A stretch of 64,000 nt of DNA from positions 496,001-560,000 of the forward strand of contig NZ_JBEPOH010000001.1 in the NCBI RefSeq assembly GCF_040546685.1, given 5' to 3'. How positions within the stretch are numbered: position 1 is the stretch's first letter; every line of letters starts with the position of its first letter. Below the pieces are notes generated by a model, which saw only the letters and a list, made by a program, of their open reading frames with translations, had not been told where the DNA came from and did not search any database. Positions 56,703 to 64,000 of this stretch are shown one piece after another. Position numbers and translations under genes: made by a program. The DNA comes from Variovorax sp. OAS795. GTDB lineage: Bacteria; Pseudomonadota; Gammaproteobacteria; Burkholderiales; Burkholderiaceae_C.

Positions 56703-57890
56703 ATGCCGATACGTCCCCTGAGCGTTCTCACCGCGCTCTTGCATGCCTATATAGCGCTGCGCCTCGTGCCTGCGCTCGCCATGCTCACGCCCGTGTGGCC
56801 GCTCGCCGTGGCGGCCCTTGCCATCTCGGCCACCACCATTCCGCTGCCCTTTGTCTCGCGCCTCACGGGGGCCCGCCCTGCGCTTGGCAACACGCTCAAG
56901 TGGGTCGGCCTGATCAGCATGGGCTGGTTTTCTTCGATGTTCGTCTTGACGCTGGTGCGCGACGCCGGCCTGCTGCTCGCCTGGCTGGCCAGTGCGCTGG
57001 GCGGCCTGCAGGTGCGCTGGGACATGTGGCTGCCATGGACAGCGCTGGCGGTGCTGGCAATGGCCACGGGCAGCTCGCTGATCGGCTTCATCAACGCGCG
57101 TCGCACCGCGGGCGTGAAGCGCGTCGACGTTCCCATCCGCGGCCTGCCGCCGGCGCTCGAGGGCTTCACCATCGCGCAGCTCAGCGACATCCACGTGGGA
57201 CCGACGATCCGCAGTGCCTACATCCAGCGCATCGTCGACGCGGTGAACCGGCTCGGCGCCGACGCCATCGCGATCACCGGCGACCTGGTGGACGGCACGG
57301 TGGCCGAGCTGCGCGAGCACATCGCGCCGTTGGCGGGCCTGCGTGCGCGCCACGGCACGTTCGTCGTCACGGGCAATCATGAGTATTACGCCGGTGCCCA
57401 CGCGTGGATCGACGAACTGCGCCGGCTCGGCCTCAAGGTGCTGCTCAACGAGCATGTGGTGCTGCAGACGCGCAACGTGCGCGGCGCGCAGAACGACGAA
57501 GAACTGTTTGAAAGCCAGCTGGTGCTGGCCGGCGTGACCGACTACACCGCGGGGCATTTCGACGCCGCGCATGAAAGCGACCCCCATCTGGCGCTGTTCG
57601 ATGCGCCTCCGCTGGTGCACACGCGGGTGCTGCTCGCGCACCAGCCGCGCAGCGCGCCGCTCGCGGCCCAGGCCGGCTACCAGCTGCAGTTGTCGGGCCA
57701 CACGCATGGCGGCCAGTTCTTTCCGTGGAACCTGTTCGTGCCGATGCAGCAGCCGTTCACCGCGGGGCTGCATCGGCTGCACGACATGTGGATCTACGTG
57801 AGCCGCGGCACCGGCTACTGGGGACCGCCGAAGCGCTTTGGGGCGCCGTCGGAGATCACGCTGCTGACGCTGGTGCCCGCGCGCGGCTGA
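56703..57890 (+). CDS. Membrane-anchored metallophosphoesterase
   Basis: 395 aa. About four hydrophobic helices in the first 130 residues, then a calcineurin-like phosphoesterase domain: QLSDIHVGPT, TGDLVDGT, GNHEYY, LLAHQP, and SGHTHGGQFFP, which supply the metal ligands. Resembles YkuE/UDP-2,3-diacylglucosamine-hydrolase-like proteins in layout, but the substrate is unknown. ATG at 56703 is preferred over 56634. Confidence 0.85.
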   Translation: MPIRPLSVLTALLHAYIALRLVPALAMLTPVWPLAVAALAISATTIPLPFVSRLTGARPALGNTLKWVGLISMGWFSSMFVLTLVRDAGLLLAWLASALGGLQVRWDMWLPWTALAVLAMATGSSLIGFINARRTAGVKRVDVPIRGLPPALEGFTIAQLSDIHVGPTIRSAYIQRIVDAVNRLGADAIAITGDLVDGTVAELREHIAPLAGLRARHGTFVVTGNHEYYAGAHAWIDELRRLGLKVLLNEHVVLQTRNVRGAQNDEELFESQLVLAGVTDYTAGHFDAAHESDPHLALFDAPPLVHTRVLLAHQPRSAPLAAQAGYQLQLSGHTHGGQFFPWNLFVPMQQPFTAGLHRLHDMWIYVSRGTGYWGPPKRFGAPSEITLLTLVPARG

Positions 57891-57902
57891 CCGCGCAGCG
57901 GG

Positions 57903-58400
57903 TCAGCCGCGCAGCTCGGCCAGGCGCCGGGCGTTCGAGGTGGCGGCGGCATGGATCGGCTTCAGTCCCTGCCGCGCAATACGCACTGCGGCGCCCGAGA
58001 GCTGGCCGGCCGAGCCCGCCGCGCGCGCGGTGGCCTTCATGAAAGCATCGCTGCGCACCGCGGCCTGCGCGGGCGTGATGCTGCCCGCCATCGAGAAAAA
58101 TGCACCCGCGCTCTGGAACCACTGCTGCAGCGCGCGGTTCGCCAGCGAGACGTGGCTGCTGTGCCATTGACGGGCCATGGCGGCGCCCGATTCACCCGCC
58201 GCGGCGAGCTTTTCATCGCCCATGAGCTGGAACTCGGCGAGATCGGCCGCACTGGGCGTGAGCCCCGCCTTGGCCATGCGCTCGGTGCGCATCTGGATCA
58301 CGGAGCCCGCGGACACCAGCATCTCGTGGGTCTTGAGGGCCAGGTCGACCCACAGCATCAGGGGGTTGGCCAGGCGGGCCGCGGAGGTGAGGGACGACAT
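57903..58400 (-). CDS. Phasin-like polyhydroxyalkanoate granule protein
   Basis: 165 aa, helical, without signal peptide. Sequence (LMLWVDLALKTHEMLVSAGSVIQMRTERMA..., QWFQSAGAFFSMAGSITPAQAAVRSDAF) is of the phasin type: amphipathic helices that coat PHA granules. A near-perfect palindrome of PhaR-operator style lies 52 bases upstream of the ATG and supports the call. Similarity to phasins is moderate. Confidence 0.6.
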   Translation of the reverse strand: MSSLTSAARLANPLMLWVDLALKTHEMLVSAGSVIQMRTERMAKAGLTPSAADLAEFQLMGDEKLAAAGESGAAMARQWHSSHVSLANRALQQWFQSAGAFFSMAGSITPAQAAVRSDAFMKATARAAGSAGQLSGAAVRIARQGLKPIHAAATSNARRLAELRG

Positions 58401-58451
58401 GGGAGGCGATCTGAGGATGGAAACGAGTACCACTATAGGCCGTCATCGGCC

Positions 58452-58474
58452 GTTTTGCTGCACTGCAACAAAAC
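58452..58474. promoter_or_regulatory. Palindromic operator candidate (PhaR-like)
   Basis: GTTTTGCTGCA, one central C, then TGCAACAAAAC: 10 of 11 positions inverted. The TGC-rich core with AT flanks is the type of site bound by the PHA-responsive repressor PhaR. It sits between the phasin-like gene and the ybhN operon, in position to block a phasin promoter. The regulator gene is not in the window. Confidence 0.5.
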
Positions 58475-58551
58475 TGAACGCGAATTGTTGGACAAGTCTT
58501 GCATTCGACACGGAAATGGCGCTCAAAAAGGCCGCGCGGCACCTATCGCTT

Positions 58552-59520
58552 CTATCGCGCAGCCGGCTTGGCGCGCCACCGCCGGGCGCGCAGCTCCGTG
58601 ACAAAGTAGGCCAGCGTGGCCACGCCCAGCGGCAAGAGGTAGTAGAGGCCGCGGTAGACCAGCAGCACCCCCAGCAGCCTGCCTTGCGGCACCTGGTCCG
58701 AAAGCAGCGCGATGAACACCGCCTCCAGCACGCCAAGGCCAGCGGGCACATGGGTGATGACGCCGGCGACCGCGGCCACGAGCAGCACCGCGAGCACCGA
58801 GTGGTACGCCACCTGGCCCTGCAACAGCACCCAGATCACGCTGCCGATCACCGACCAGTTGAGGCATGACAACGCCAGCTGGAGCAGCGCCATGCGCAGC
58901 GCCGGAACCTTGAACGAGTGGCGGCGTATGCGAAAGACGTGTCCGCTGGCGAAGGCGCACAGCACCAGGTAGGCGGCCGCCAGCAGCAGTAGCACCGCGC
59001 CCAGGATGCGCAGGCCCGCGTTGCCGATCCTCCATCCGGCCGGCAGCTCCAGCGGCCAGAAGCAGAAGACCGCGCCCGCCACCGCCAGGTAGCCGAGCCA
59101 GTTGGTGAGCATGCTGAAGCCCAGCACGCGCGTGATGATTCCATTGGAAAGCCCCAGCCGCGAATAGAGCCGGTAGCGGAAGGCCACCCCGCCCACCAGC
59201 GAACCCAGGTTGAGGTTGAAGGCGTAGCTGATGAAAGTCACGCCCATCACCGTGGCGGCATTGAGCGGATGCCGCGTGAGATGCCTCCCGAGCAGGTCAT
59301 AGGTGCTGTAGATCGCAAAGCTGCCCGCGGCCAGCGCACCCGCCAGCAGCAGCGTGGTGGCCGGCAGCGCGCGCATGGCGTCGAACACCTCCTGCCAGTC
59401 GATGGCCCGTGCCTGGTTCACCAGCAGCCAGGCGATCAGGCCGAAAAAGCCCCACGCCGCGGCACGGCGTACCCAGGGCCACCAGGGCCGGCGCGCGAGC
59501 CGTGCGCCGAGGGTCTTCAT
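58552..59520 (-). CDS. ybhN: YbhN-type UPF0104 / lysyl-PG synthase-like membrane protein
   Basis: 322 aa inner-membrane protein with about eight helices and the UPF0104 signature (FISYAFNLNLGSLVGGVAFRYRLYSRLGLS; THVPAGLGVLEAVFI). It corresponds to the membrane half of MprF, which flips lipids, without the aminoacyl-transferase domain. In E. coli ybhN follows clsB (ybhO) and ybhP, as here. The ATG overlaps the clsB stop (ATGA). Confidence 0.88.
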   Translation of the reverse strand: MKTLGARLARRPWWPWVRRAAAWGFFGLIAWLLVNQARAIDWQEVFDAMRALPATTLLLAGALAAGSFAIYSTYDLLGRHLTRHPLNAATVMGVTFISYAFNLNLGSLVGGVAFRYRLYSRLGLSNGIITRVLGFSMLTNWLGYLAVAGAVFCFWPLELPAGWRIGNAGLRILGAVLLLLAAAYLVLCAFASGHVFRIRRHSFKVPALRMALLQLALSCLNWSVIGSVIWVLLQGQVAYHSVLAVLLVAAVAGVITHVPAGLGVLEAVFIALLSDQVPQGRLLGVLLVYRGLYYLLPLGVATLAYFVTELRARRWRAKPAAR

Positions 59521-60797
59521 GCCACTTCCGTCGGGGTGACGGCGTCCTTGCCGTTCTTCTGGCTGTTCTTCTCGCGTTGTTCGCGCCTTTCGGCCAGGGC
59601 GACGACCTCGGCGGGCGTCAGGCGGGGCACCTGGCGCGGCAGCCAGCCGAGCCACGACGGATACCAGCGCAGGAAGTGGAAGATGAAGAAGCTGCGCACC
59701 AGCCGCCAGCCGCTCCATCCGCTTTCCAGGTCGGCCTCGCCGATCTGCTTGCAGCTCTCGCGCATGAGCCGGTCCATGCGCTCCCACATCAACTGGTTGA
59801 AGGCCCGGTCGCGCGCGATCACGTTGGCCTCGAGGTTGAGCGACAGGCTCAGCGGATCGAGATTGCTCGAGCCGACGGTGGACCACTGGTCGTCCATCAG
59901 CGCGATCTTCGCATGCAGCGGGCGGTCGCAGTATTCGAAGATGCGAACGCCTGCATGCAGCAGGTGGTGGTAGAGCATGCTCGCGGCGGTCTTGACGATC
60001 GGCATGTCGGGCTCGCCCTGCAGGATCAGCCGCACGTCGACGCCGCGCCGCGCCGCACGGCGCAGTTCCTTGATGAGCCGGTAGCCCGGGAAGAAATAGG
60101 CGTTGGCAATGACGATGCGCTGGCGCGCGGCGCGGATCGCCGCGAGGTAGTGGCGCTCGATGTCGTTGGTGTGGCGGCGGTTGTCGCGCGAGACGAAGAT
60201 CGCCTCCGTCTCGCCGACCGCTTCGCGCTCGACCGGGGGCGCCCGCTTGAGGCGGCGGCGGAACCAGCGCGGCCCCTTGTCGCCGAGGGCAATGGCGCGC
60301 AGCACGAACTGGTGGATCTGCGCCACGATGGGGCCGCGCAGCTCCACCGCGTAGTCCTGCTTGGCCTTCGGGCCGAAATCCATCAGGTGGTCGGCCGAAT
60401 AGTTGATGCCACCGACGAAGGCGAGCTCGCCGTCGACCACGACGATCTTGCGGTGCATGCGCCGGAACACGTTGAGGCGCTGGCCCAGGATGCGCTTGCC
60501 GGGATCGAACACGCGCATGCGCACGCCGACCGAGGTCAGCCCCTCGATGTATTCGCGCGAAAGATCCGGCGAGCCGAAGCCATCGACCAGCACGTCGATC
60601 TTGACGCCGCGCTGCGCCGCCGCGCGCATGGCCGCGTGCAGCGCCAGGCCCACCTTGTCTTCGAACAGGATGAAGGTCTCGATGATGACTTCGCGCTTGG
60701 CCTCGCGAATCGCGTCGAACACGCGCGGGAAGAACTCCTCGCCGTTCTCCAGCAGCGCAATGCGATTGCCACCGACCCAGCGGCCGCCGCTATCCAT
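59517..60797 (-). CDS. clsB: Cardiolipin synthase B
   Basis: 426 aa phospholipase-D-type enzyme making cardiolipin. Two HxK(x)4D motifs are visible: HRKIVVVDGELAFVGGINY and HAKIALMDDQWSTVGSSNLD. No large N-terminal membrane region, as in ClsB rather than ClsA. The ATG at 60797 has AAGGGAG six bases upstream and is preferred over the Met five codons earlier. Middle gene of a ybhP-clsB-ybhN operon. Confidence 0.93.
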   Translation of the reverse strand: MDSGGRWVGGNRIALLENGEEFFPRVFDAIREAKREVIIETFILFEDKVGLALHAAMRAAAQRGVKIDVLVDGFGSPDLSREYIEGLTSVGVRMRVFDPGKRILGQRLNVFRRMHRKIVVVDGELAFVGGINYSADHLMDFGPKAKQDYAVELRGPIVAQIHQFVLRAIALGDKGPRWFRRRLKRAPPVEREAVGETEAIFVSRDNRRHTNDIERHYLAAIRAARQRIVIANAYFFPGYRLIKELRRAARRGVDVRLILQGEPDMPIVKTAASMLYHHLLHAGVRIFEYCDRPLHAKIALMDDQWSTVGSSNLDPLSLSLNLEANVIARDRAFNQLMWERMDRLMRESCKQIGEADLESGWSGWRLVRSFFIFHFLRWYPSWLGWLPRQVPRLTPAEVVALAERREQREKNSQKNGKDAVTPTEVA

Positions 60798-60882
60798 GGC
60801 GGCTCCCTTCATTGCCCGTCCGGACGGACGATGGCGGTGGCGGCGCGAAATGAACTGCGCGGAGCATGGGCGTGGTCCATCT

Positions 60883-61665
60883 TCACAGATCGATGTTCGC
60901 CACCAGCGGCGCATGGTCCGACAGGTGGGACCACGGCTTGCGCGGCAGCACCACGGGTTCGTGCACGCCCGCGTTGCGCACGTAGATGCGGTCGAGCGAC
61001 AGCAAGGGAAAGCGCGCAGGAAAAGTCTTGGCGGCCGATCCGTTCGCATGCAGGAACACCTCGCGCAGCGCGGCGCCTTCCTCCAGCACACGGTGCGCGC
61101 GGCCGCGCCAGTCGTTGAAGTCGCCCGCAACGATCAGCGGCGCATCGGCTGGCACCTCGTCGCGCACGATGTGGCAAAGCAGCTCCAGCTGCTGCTGGCG
61201 GTGCGCCTCGGCCAGGCCCAGGTGGGCACAGATGGCATGCACGTCGACCGTGCGGCCCGGCAGGCGCAGCACGCAATGCAGCAAGCCCCGCTTTTCAGGC
61301 CCGGCGACGGAAATGTCGTGGTTGCGGTAGTGCACGATCGGAAACTTGGACAACACAGCGTTGCCGTGGTGCCCCCTCGGATACACCGCGTTGCGGCCGT
61401 ACGCGAACTGCGGCCACATGGTGTCGGCAAGGAACTCGTAGTGCGGCGCCTCGGGCCAGTTGTTCACCTTGCGCGAGTGGCGCGAATGCGTGCCGAGGAC
61501 CTCCTGCAGAAACACCACGTCGGCTCCCACCGTGCGCACCGCGTCCCGAAGCTCCGGGAGGATGAACTTGCGGTTGAGCGCGGTGAACCCCTTGTGGGTG
61601 TTCACCGTCATGACCTTGAGCGAGGTCGGCGCCGCCGAGGGCAGGGGAATCGGGGAAGAAGACAT
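60883..61665 (-). CDS. ybhP: Endonuclease/exonuclease/phosphatase family protein (YbhP)
   Basis: 260 aa. EEP-fold metal-dependent hydrolase: [16 protein letters not shown] (metal-binding Glu), [21 protein letters not shown] (Asp/Asn) and the late SDHAPLVA. No signal peptide. In E. coli ybhP precedes clsB; this arrangement suggests a lipid phosphate or nucleic acid substrate, still unresolved. Confidence 0.88.
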   Translation of the reverse strand: MSSSPIPLPSAAPTSLKVMTVNTHKGFTALNRKFILPELRDAVRTVGADVVFLQEVLGTHSRHSRKVNNWPEAPHYEFLADTMWPQFAYGRNAVYPRGHHGNAVLSKFPIVHYRNHDISVAGPEKRGLLHCVLRLPGRTVDVHAICAHLGLAEAHRQQQLELLCHIVRDEVPADAPLIVAGDFNDWRGRAHRVLEEGAALREVFLHANGSAAKTFPARFPLLSLDRIYVRNAGVHEPVVLPRKPWSHLSDHAPLVANIDL

Positions 61666-61701
61666 CGGTCCTGTGGTTGTACGTTGCCGCGCCCTCCGCG
61701 C

Positions 61702-61760
61702 CTGTAGGAACGCGCCACCTTCTTCTCCGCCTTTCGCTCGCGGACGGCCGGCTCCTACAG
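61702..61760. repeat. REP-like inverted repeat
   Basis: CTGTAGGA (61702-61709) is inverted as TCCTACAG (61753-61760), with GC-rich flanks, and a related TCCTAC follows at 61801. It lies in the gap between ybhP and the next secreted protein, where no gene is seen. Confidence 0.4.
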
Positions 61761-61880
61761 CCAGGCCTGCCGCCCCCCGACAAGGCCGGCCTTCGGGCCC
61801 TCCTACGGTGATTTCAGGCCGAAGGAAACGGCCGAACCGCCATCCCTTCCGATCCTCGATCCAAGCAAAAGGAAAGCACC

Positions 61881-62309
61881 ATGAAGCAACGCATCCTTCA
61901 CGCCACGCTGCTGGCCGGCCTGATGGCCACGGCCAGCGCCGCCATGGCACAAGCCACCTCGATTCCCGCCCAGCCCGACCCGGCCGTGGGCGGCCAGGCC
62001 AGCACGCAGACGCCTTCCGGCGTGCCCAACCCGCCGCAGCGCCCGGACAACAGCATGCCGGCGTCGCGCGAAGCCGTGAAGGCCGAGGCGCGCGCCCACA
62101 ACCGCAACAACGTCAACAACCCGGTGCCCAAGGGCGAGGCCAGCACCACAGTGAACGCGCAGCCCAATGCCATGCCGCGGCCCACGGGCGAGATGTCGCG
62201 TGCCGAAGTGAGCCAGCAGGCCCGCAAGACCAAGCCCCAGTTCGGCCAGCGCGGCGAACGCCCGGACGTGCCGACCAACCCGACCGAGAAGACCGGGACG
62301 CCGCAGTAG
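61881..62309 (+). CDS. Secreted hydrophilic protein of unknown function
   Basis: 142 aa. A signal peptide is obvious ([25 protein letters not shown]). The mature part is polar, Pro/Asn/Gln-rich and probably disordered ([29 protein letters not shown]). AAAGGAAAG precedes the ATG. No family recognised. A strong terminator follows. Confidence 0.75.
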   Translation: MKQRILHATLLAGLMATASAAMAQATSIPAQPDPAVGGQASTQTPSGVPNPPQRPDNSMPASREAVKAEARAHNRNNVNNPVPKGEASTTVNAQPNAMPRPTGEMSRAEVSQQARKTKPQFGQRGERPDVPTNPTEKTGTPQ

Positions 62310-62320
62310 CGCACTGACGA

Positions 62321-62357
62321 AAAAAAGCCCGCGATGCCTGGTGCATCGCGGGCTTTC
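62321..62357. terminator. Intrinsic terminator, bidirectional
   Basis: A perfect 12-bp stem AGCCCGCGATGC / GCATCGCGGGCT with loop CTGGT, A-run before and TTT after. Serves the secreted protein gene and possibly the convergent Spy-like gene. Confidence 0.88.
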
Positions 62358-62386
62358 TATCGTTCGCGCCTCGGGGGCGCCTTCGC

Positions 62387-62947
62387 TCAGCTCTTTGCCG
62401 GCGCGGTGTGGCCGCCGTGGCCGTGATGGCCGCGATGCCCGTGCATGCCGGCATGCACCGTTTCAGCGTCGAAGGTCTTCTGCTGCTCGGGCGTCAGCGC
62501 GGCATAGAAGGTCTTGGTCGCTTCGGCGCGCTTGGCGAACCTGGCACTGCGCTCGGCCTGGCGGGCCTGCATGCGCTCCAGGCGCTCGGGCGTGGTGAGC
62601 TTGGCAAATTCCGCGCGGTCCATGCGCTGCGGGCGGGCACCGGCGGGCGGCTGGCTGGCCGAGGAGAAACTGGCCCATGCGCTTTCCTGCGCGGCGGTCA
62701 GCTTGAGCTTTTCCTTCAGTGCGGCCAGGCGCTTGGCGCGATGCTCGTTCATGCGTTCCATGCGCTCGGCCGGGTCCATGCGCTTGTGCTGTGCCTTGGA
62801 TGCCGTGCCGTCGGCCGGGGCCACCGCGGCGGGCGGGGTCGACGCAGCGCCCGGCGCCGTCGGGGCCTGCGCAAAGGCGGCGGAAGAAGCGAGGGCGGCC
62901 GACCCGAGAAGGCTGGCCCAGACGATGCGTTGGCGAAGAGAGATCAT
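62387..62947 (-). CDS. Spy/CpxP-like periplasmic LTXXQ protein
   Basis: 186 aa. A signal peptide (IVWASLLGSAALASSAAFAQA), a Pro/Ala-rich linker, then a helical region with two LTxxQ-type motifs (LKLTAAQESAWASF and ALTPEQQKTFDAE) as in the Spy/CpxP chaperone family. The His/Gly-rich tail (HAGMHGHRGHHGHGGH) may bind metal. Probably an envelope stress protein. ATG at 62947 places the signal peptide correctly. Confidence 0.85.
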   Translation of the reverse strand: MISLRQRIVWASLLGSAALASSAAFAQAPTAPGAASTPPAAVAPADGTASKAQHKRMDPAERMERMNEHRAKRLAALKEKLKLTAAQESAWASFSSASQPPAGARPQRMDRAEFAKLTTPERLERMQARQAERSARFAKRAEATKTFYAALTPEQQKTFDAETVHAGMHGHRGHHGHGGHTAPAKS

Positions 62948-63093
62948 GATGAAAAGTGCTTCCTTTCGAAGAAGCCTGCCGCCAAGGGGCAGCAGGTGAA
63001 GCGAAGTGTGGAAGGCCTGTGTATCGCCCAAGTGAGCCGGGAGTGAGCCTGCGTAAAGAATCATGAACGGCCAGGGTCGCGCGCCCGCCGGGC

Positions 63094-64000
63094 CTACTTG
63101 GGACGGGGCGGCCGCAGCCCGCGATCGGGTGCCTGGAGCTTGCCCGAGCGCAGTTCGCCCACTGCCAGCGCGACCGCACGGGCCGCGTTGCGCACTTCTT
63201 CCTGCACGTCTTCATCGGCATCGAGGCTGTCGTGGCTGCTTGCATAGGGCTCGTAGTAGCCGATGTAGCGGTCCAGCCGCGCCTGGGCGCCCGCATCGAC
63301 CAGGCCCATCCAGTCGAGCCAGTCCGACAGGTTGCGGCGCAGGCTCTCGACCCCGGCCACGTCGCCGTGCACCACGAGCCCATAGGCCCGCCCGCCCAGG
63401 TGCTTGGGATAGCCCCAGCCCTCGAGTTCGAGGGCCTTGGCTTCGTCGGGCTTCTTGCCGTGGGTGCTGGTGGGATCGGGGTTGCCGCCATCGGCGCACA
63501 CCAGCCGGTCGGCCATGAGCTTGAGCGGACTCGCGGATTGGTACCAGTGCGTGGGCGTGAAAAGCATGACGCCGTGCGCCGCGGTCCAGCGCTCGTAGAT
63601 CTCGTTCATCCAGTCGCCGGTCTGGCGCAGGGAATGGTTCGGATAGCAGCTGCACGGCCAGTGGCACAGCGGCATGGCGGTGGAGACACATCCCTTGCAG
63701 GGGTGGATATGCCGCCCGTACTCGGAAGTGAGCATGCTCAGGTCGAGCACGTCGACGTCGATGCCGCAGCCGTCGAGCACTTCCTTCGCGAGCTGCACGA
63801 GCCGCCACGTCTTGGAGATTTCACCGGGGCAGGTGCCGTCGTTGCGCGGTGACCCGTTGACCAGCAGCACGCGCGACCGCGTCTGCGGATTGCGCCAGGC
63901 GGCCTGCGCGGCGTCGATGCGCGCCTTGGCTTCGAGCCAATCAACTGAAAGTTCGTACTCGGGATCGGCATAGCCCGGGCCGGCCTTGCGCGTGACGGGT
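63094..64000 (-). CDS. NADPH-dependent FMN reductase/flavodoxin-family protein (5' end outside window)
   Basis: The frame is open from 63094 to the right edge, about 302 residues. The flavodoxin-like fold is seen from RVLLVNGSPRNDGTCPGEISKTW (phosphate-binding loop) through TPTHWYQSASPLKLMADRL. A cysteine-rich stretch (CKGC...C...CSC, about 60 residues into the fold) is unusual and may bind metal. An N-terminal extension (EYELSVDWLEAKARIDAAQAAW) precedes the fold and continues out of the window, so the true start is not visible. GTG at 63870 would cut this extension and is not preferred. Confidence 0.85.
   Translation of the reverse strand, partial: PVTRKAGPGYADPEYELSVDWLEAKARIDAAQAAWRNPQTRSRVLLVNGSPRNDGTCPGEISKTWRLVQLAKEVLDGCGIDVDVLDLSMLTSEYGRHIHPCKGCVSTAMPLCHWPCSCYPNHSLRQTGDWMNEIYERWTAAHGVMLFTPTHWYQSASPLKLMADRLVCADGGNPDPTSTHGKKPDEAKALELEGWGYPKHLGGRAYGLVVHGDVAGVESLRRNLSDWLDWMGLVDAGAQARLDRYIGYYEPYASSHDSLDADEDVQEEVRNAARAVALAVGELRSGKLQAPDRGLRPPRPK

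Overview
This 64 kb window is high-GC, gene-dense chromosome from a betaproteobacterium of the order Burkholderiales, most likely Comamonadaceae and plausibly Variovorax. The genus is an inference from gene order, protein sequence style and intergenic palindromes; no search was run. The window carries the replication-initiation block rnpA-rpmH / dnaA-dnaN-gyrB and is mostly core genome. No rRNA, tRNA, insertion sequence, prophage or CRISPR array was recognised.

Layout. 1-8.3 kb: pbpC (3' end outside the window) behind a giant alpha-2-macroglobulin, both on the minus strand. 8.6-15.3 kb: a minus-strand run of an SPFH/SHOCT protein, a double zinc-ribbon membrane protein, a DUF350 membrane protein, a membrane-fused polyamine aminopropyltransferase, a Tat-lipoprotein FAD oxidoreductase, a possible 53-residue protein and an SRPBCC protein. 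This is the least explained locus and the best candidate for an undescribed system. 15.4-19 kb: malic enzyme maeB and a secreted barnase-type RNase with its overlapping barstar. 19-26 kb: lptD-surA-rsmA (outer membrane biogenesis and ribosome methylation), divergent from amgK and rsmE, each of which has a one-base frameshift. 26-33 kb: two M20 metallopeptidases, a YidB-like protein, an MFS transporter, an alpha/beta hydrolase, a DUF72 protein and a bactofilin.

33-37.4 kb: a K+-channel-like protein, a YigZ protein, and metX-metW for methionine synthesis. metX is preceded by a sequence closely matching the SAM-II riboswitch, followed by an intrinsic terminator. Next is a TMEM165/UPF0016 membrane protein with a yybP-ykoY (Mn2+) riboswitch leader. 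37.6-43.4 kb: a glycine-rich RRM protein, an SDR, the Kdo/LPS genes lptC-kdsC-kdsD, and a CPA2 cation/proton antiporter. 43.5-49.1 kb: a zinc-ribbon protein, a cyclic-nucleotide-binding-domain protein, mnmE, then yidC-yidD-rnpA-rpmH.

49.1-54.8 kb: a probable oriC with DnaA boxes, then dnaA, dnaN and gyrB. 54.8-64 kb: a small membrane protein, two tandem paralogous secreted proteins, a metallophosphoesterase, a phasin-like protein with a palindromic operator candidate, a ybhN-clsB-ybhP operon for cardiolipin synthesis, small secreted proteins including a Spy/CpxP-like one, and the 3' part of an FMN-reductase-family gene that runs off the right edge.

The strongest non-coding observations are the two riboswitches and their attached hairpins, the paired single-base frameshifts in amgK and rsmE, and several palindromic intergenic repeats.
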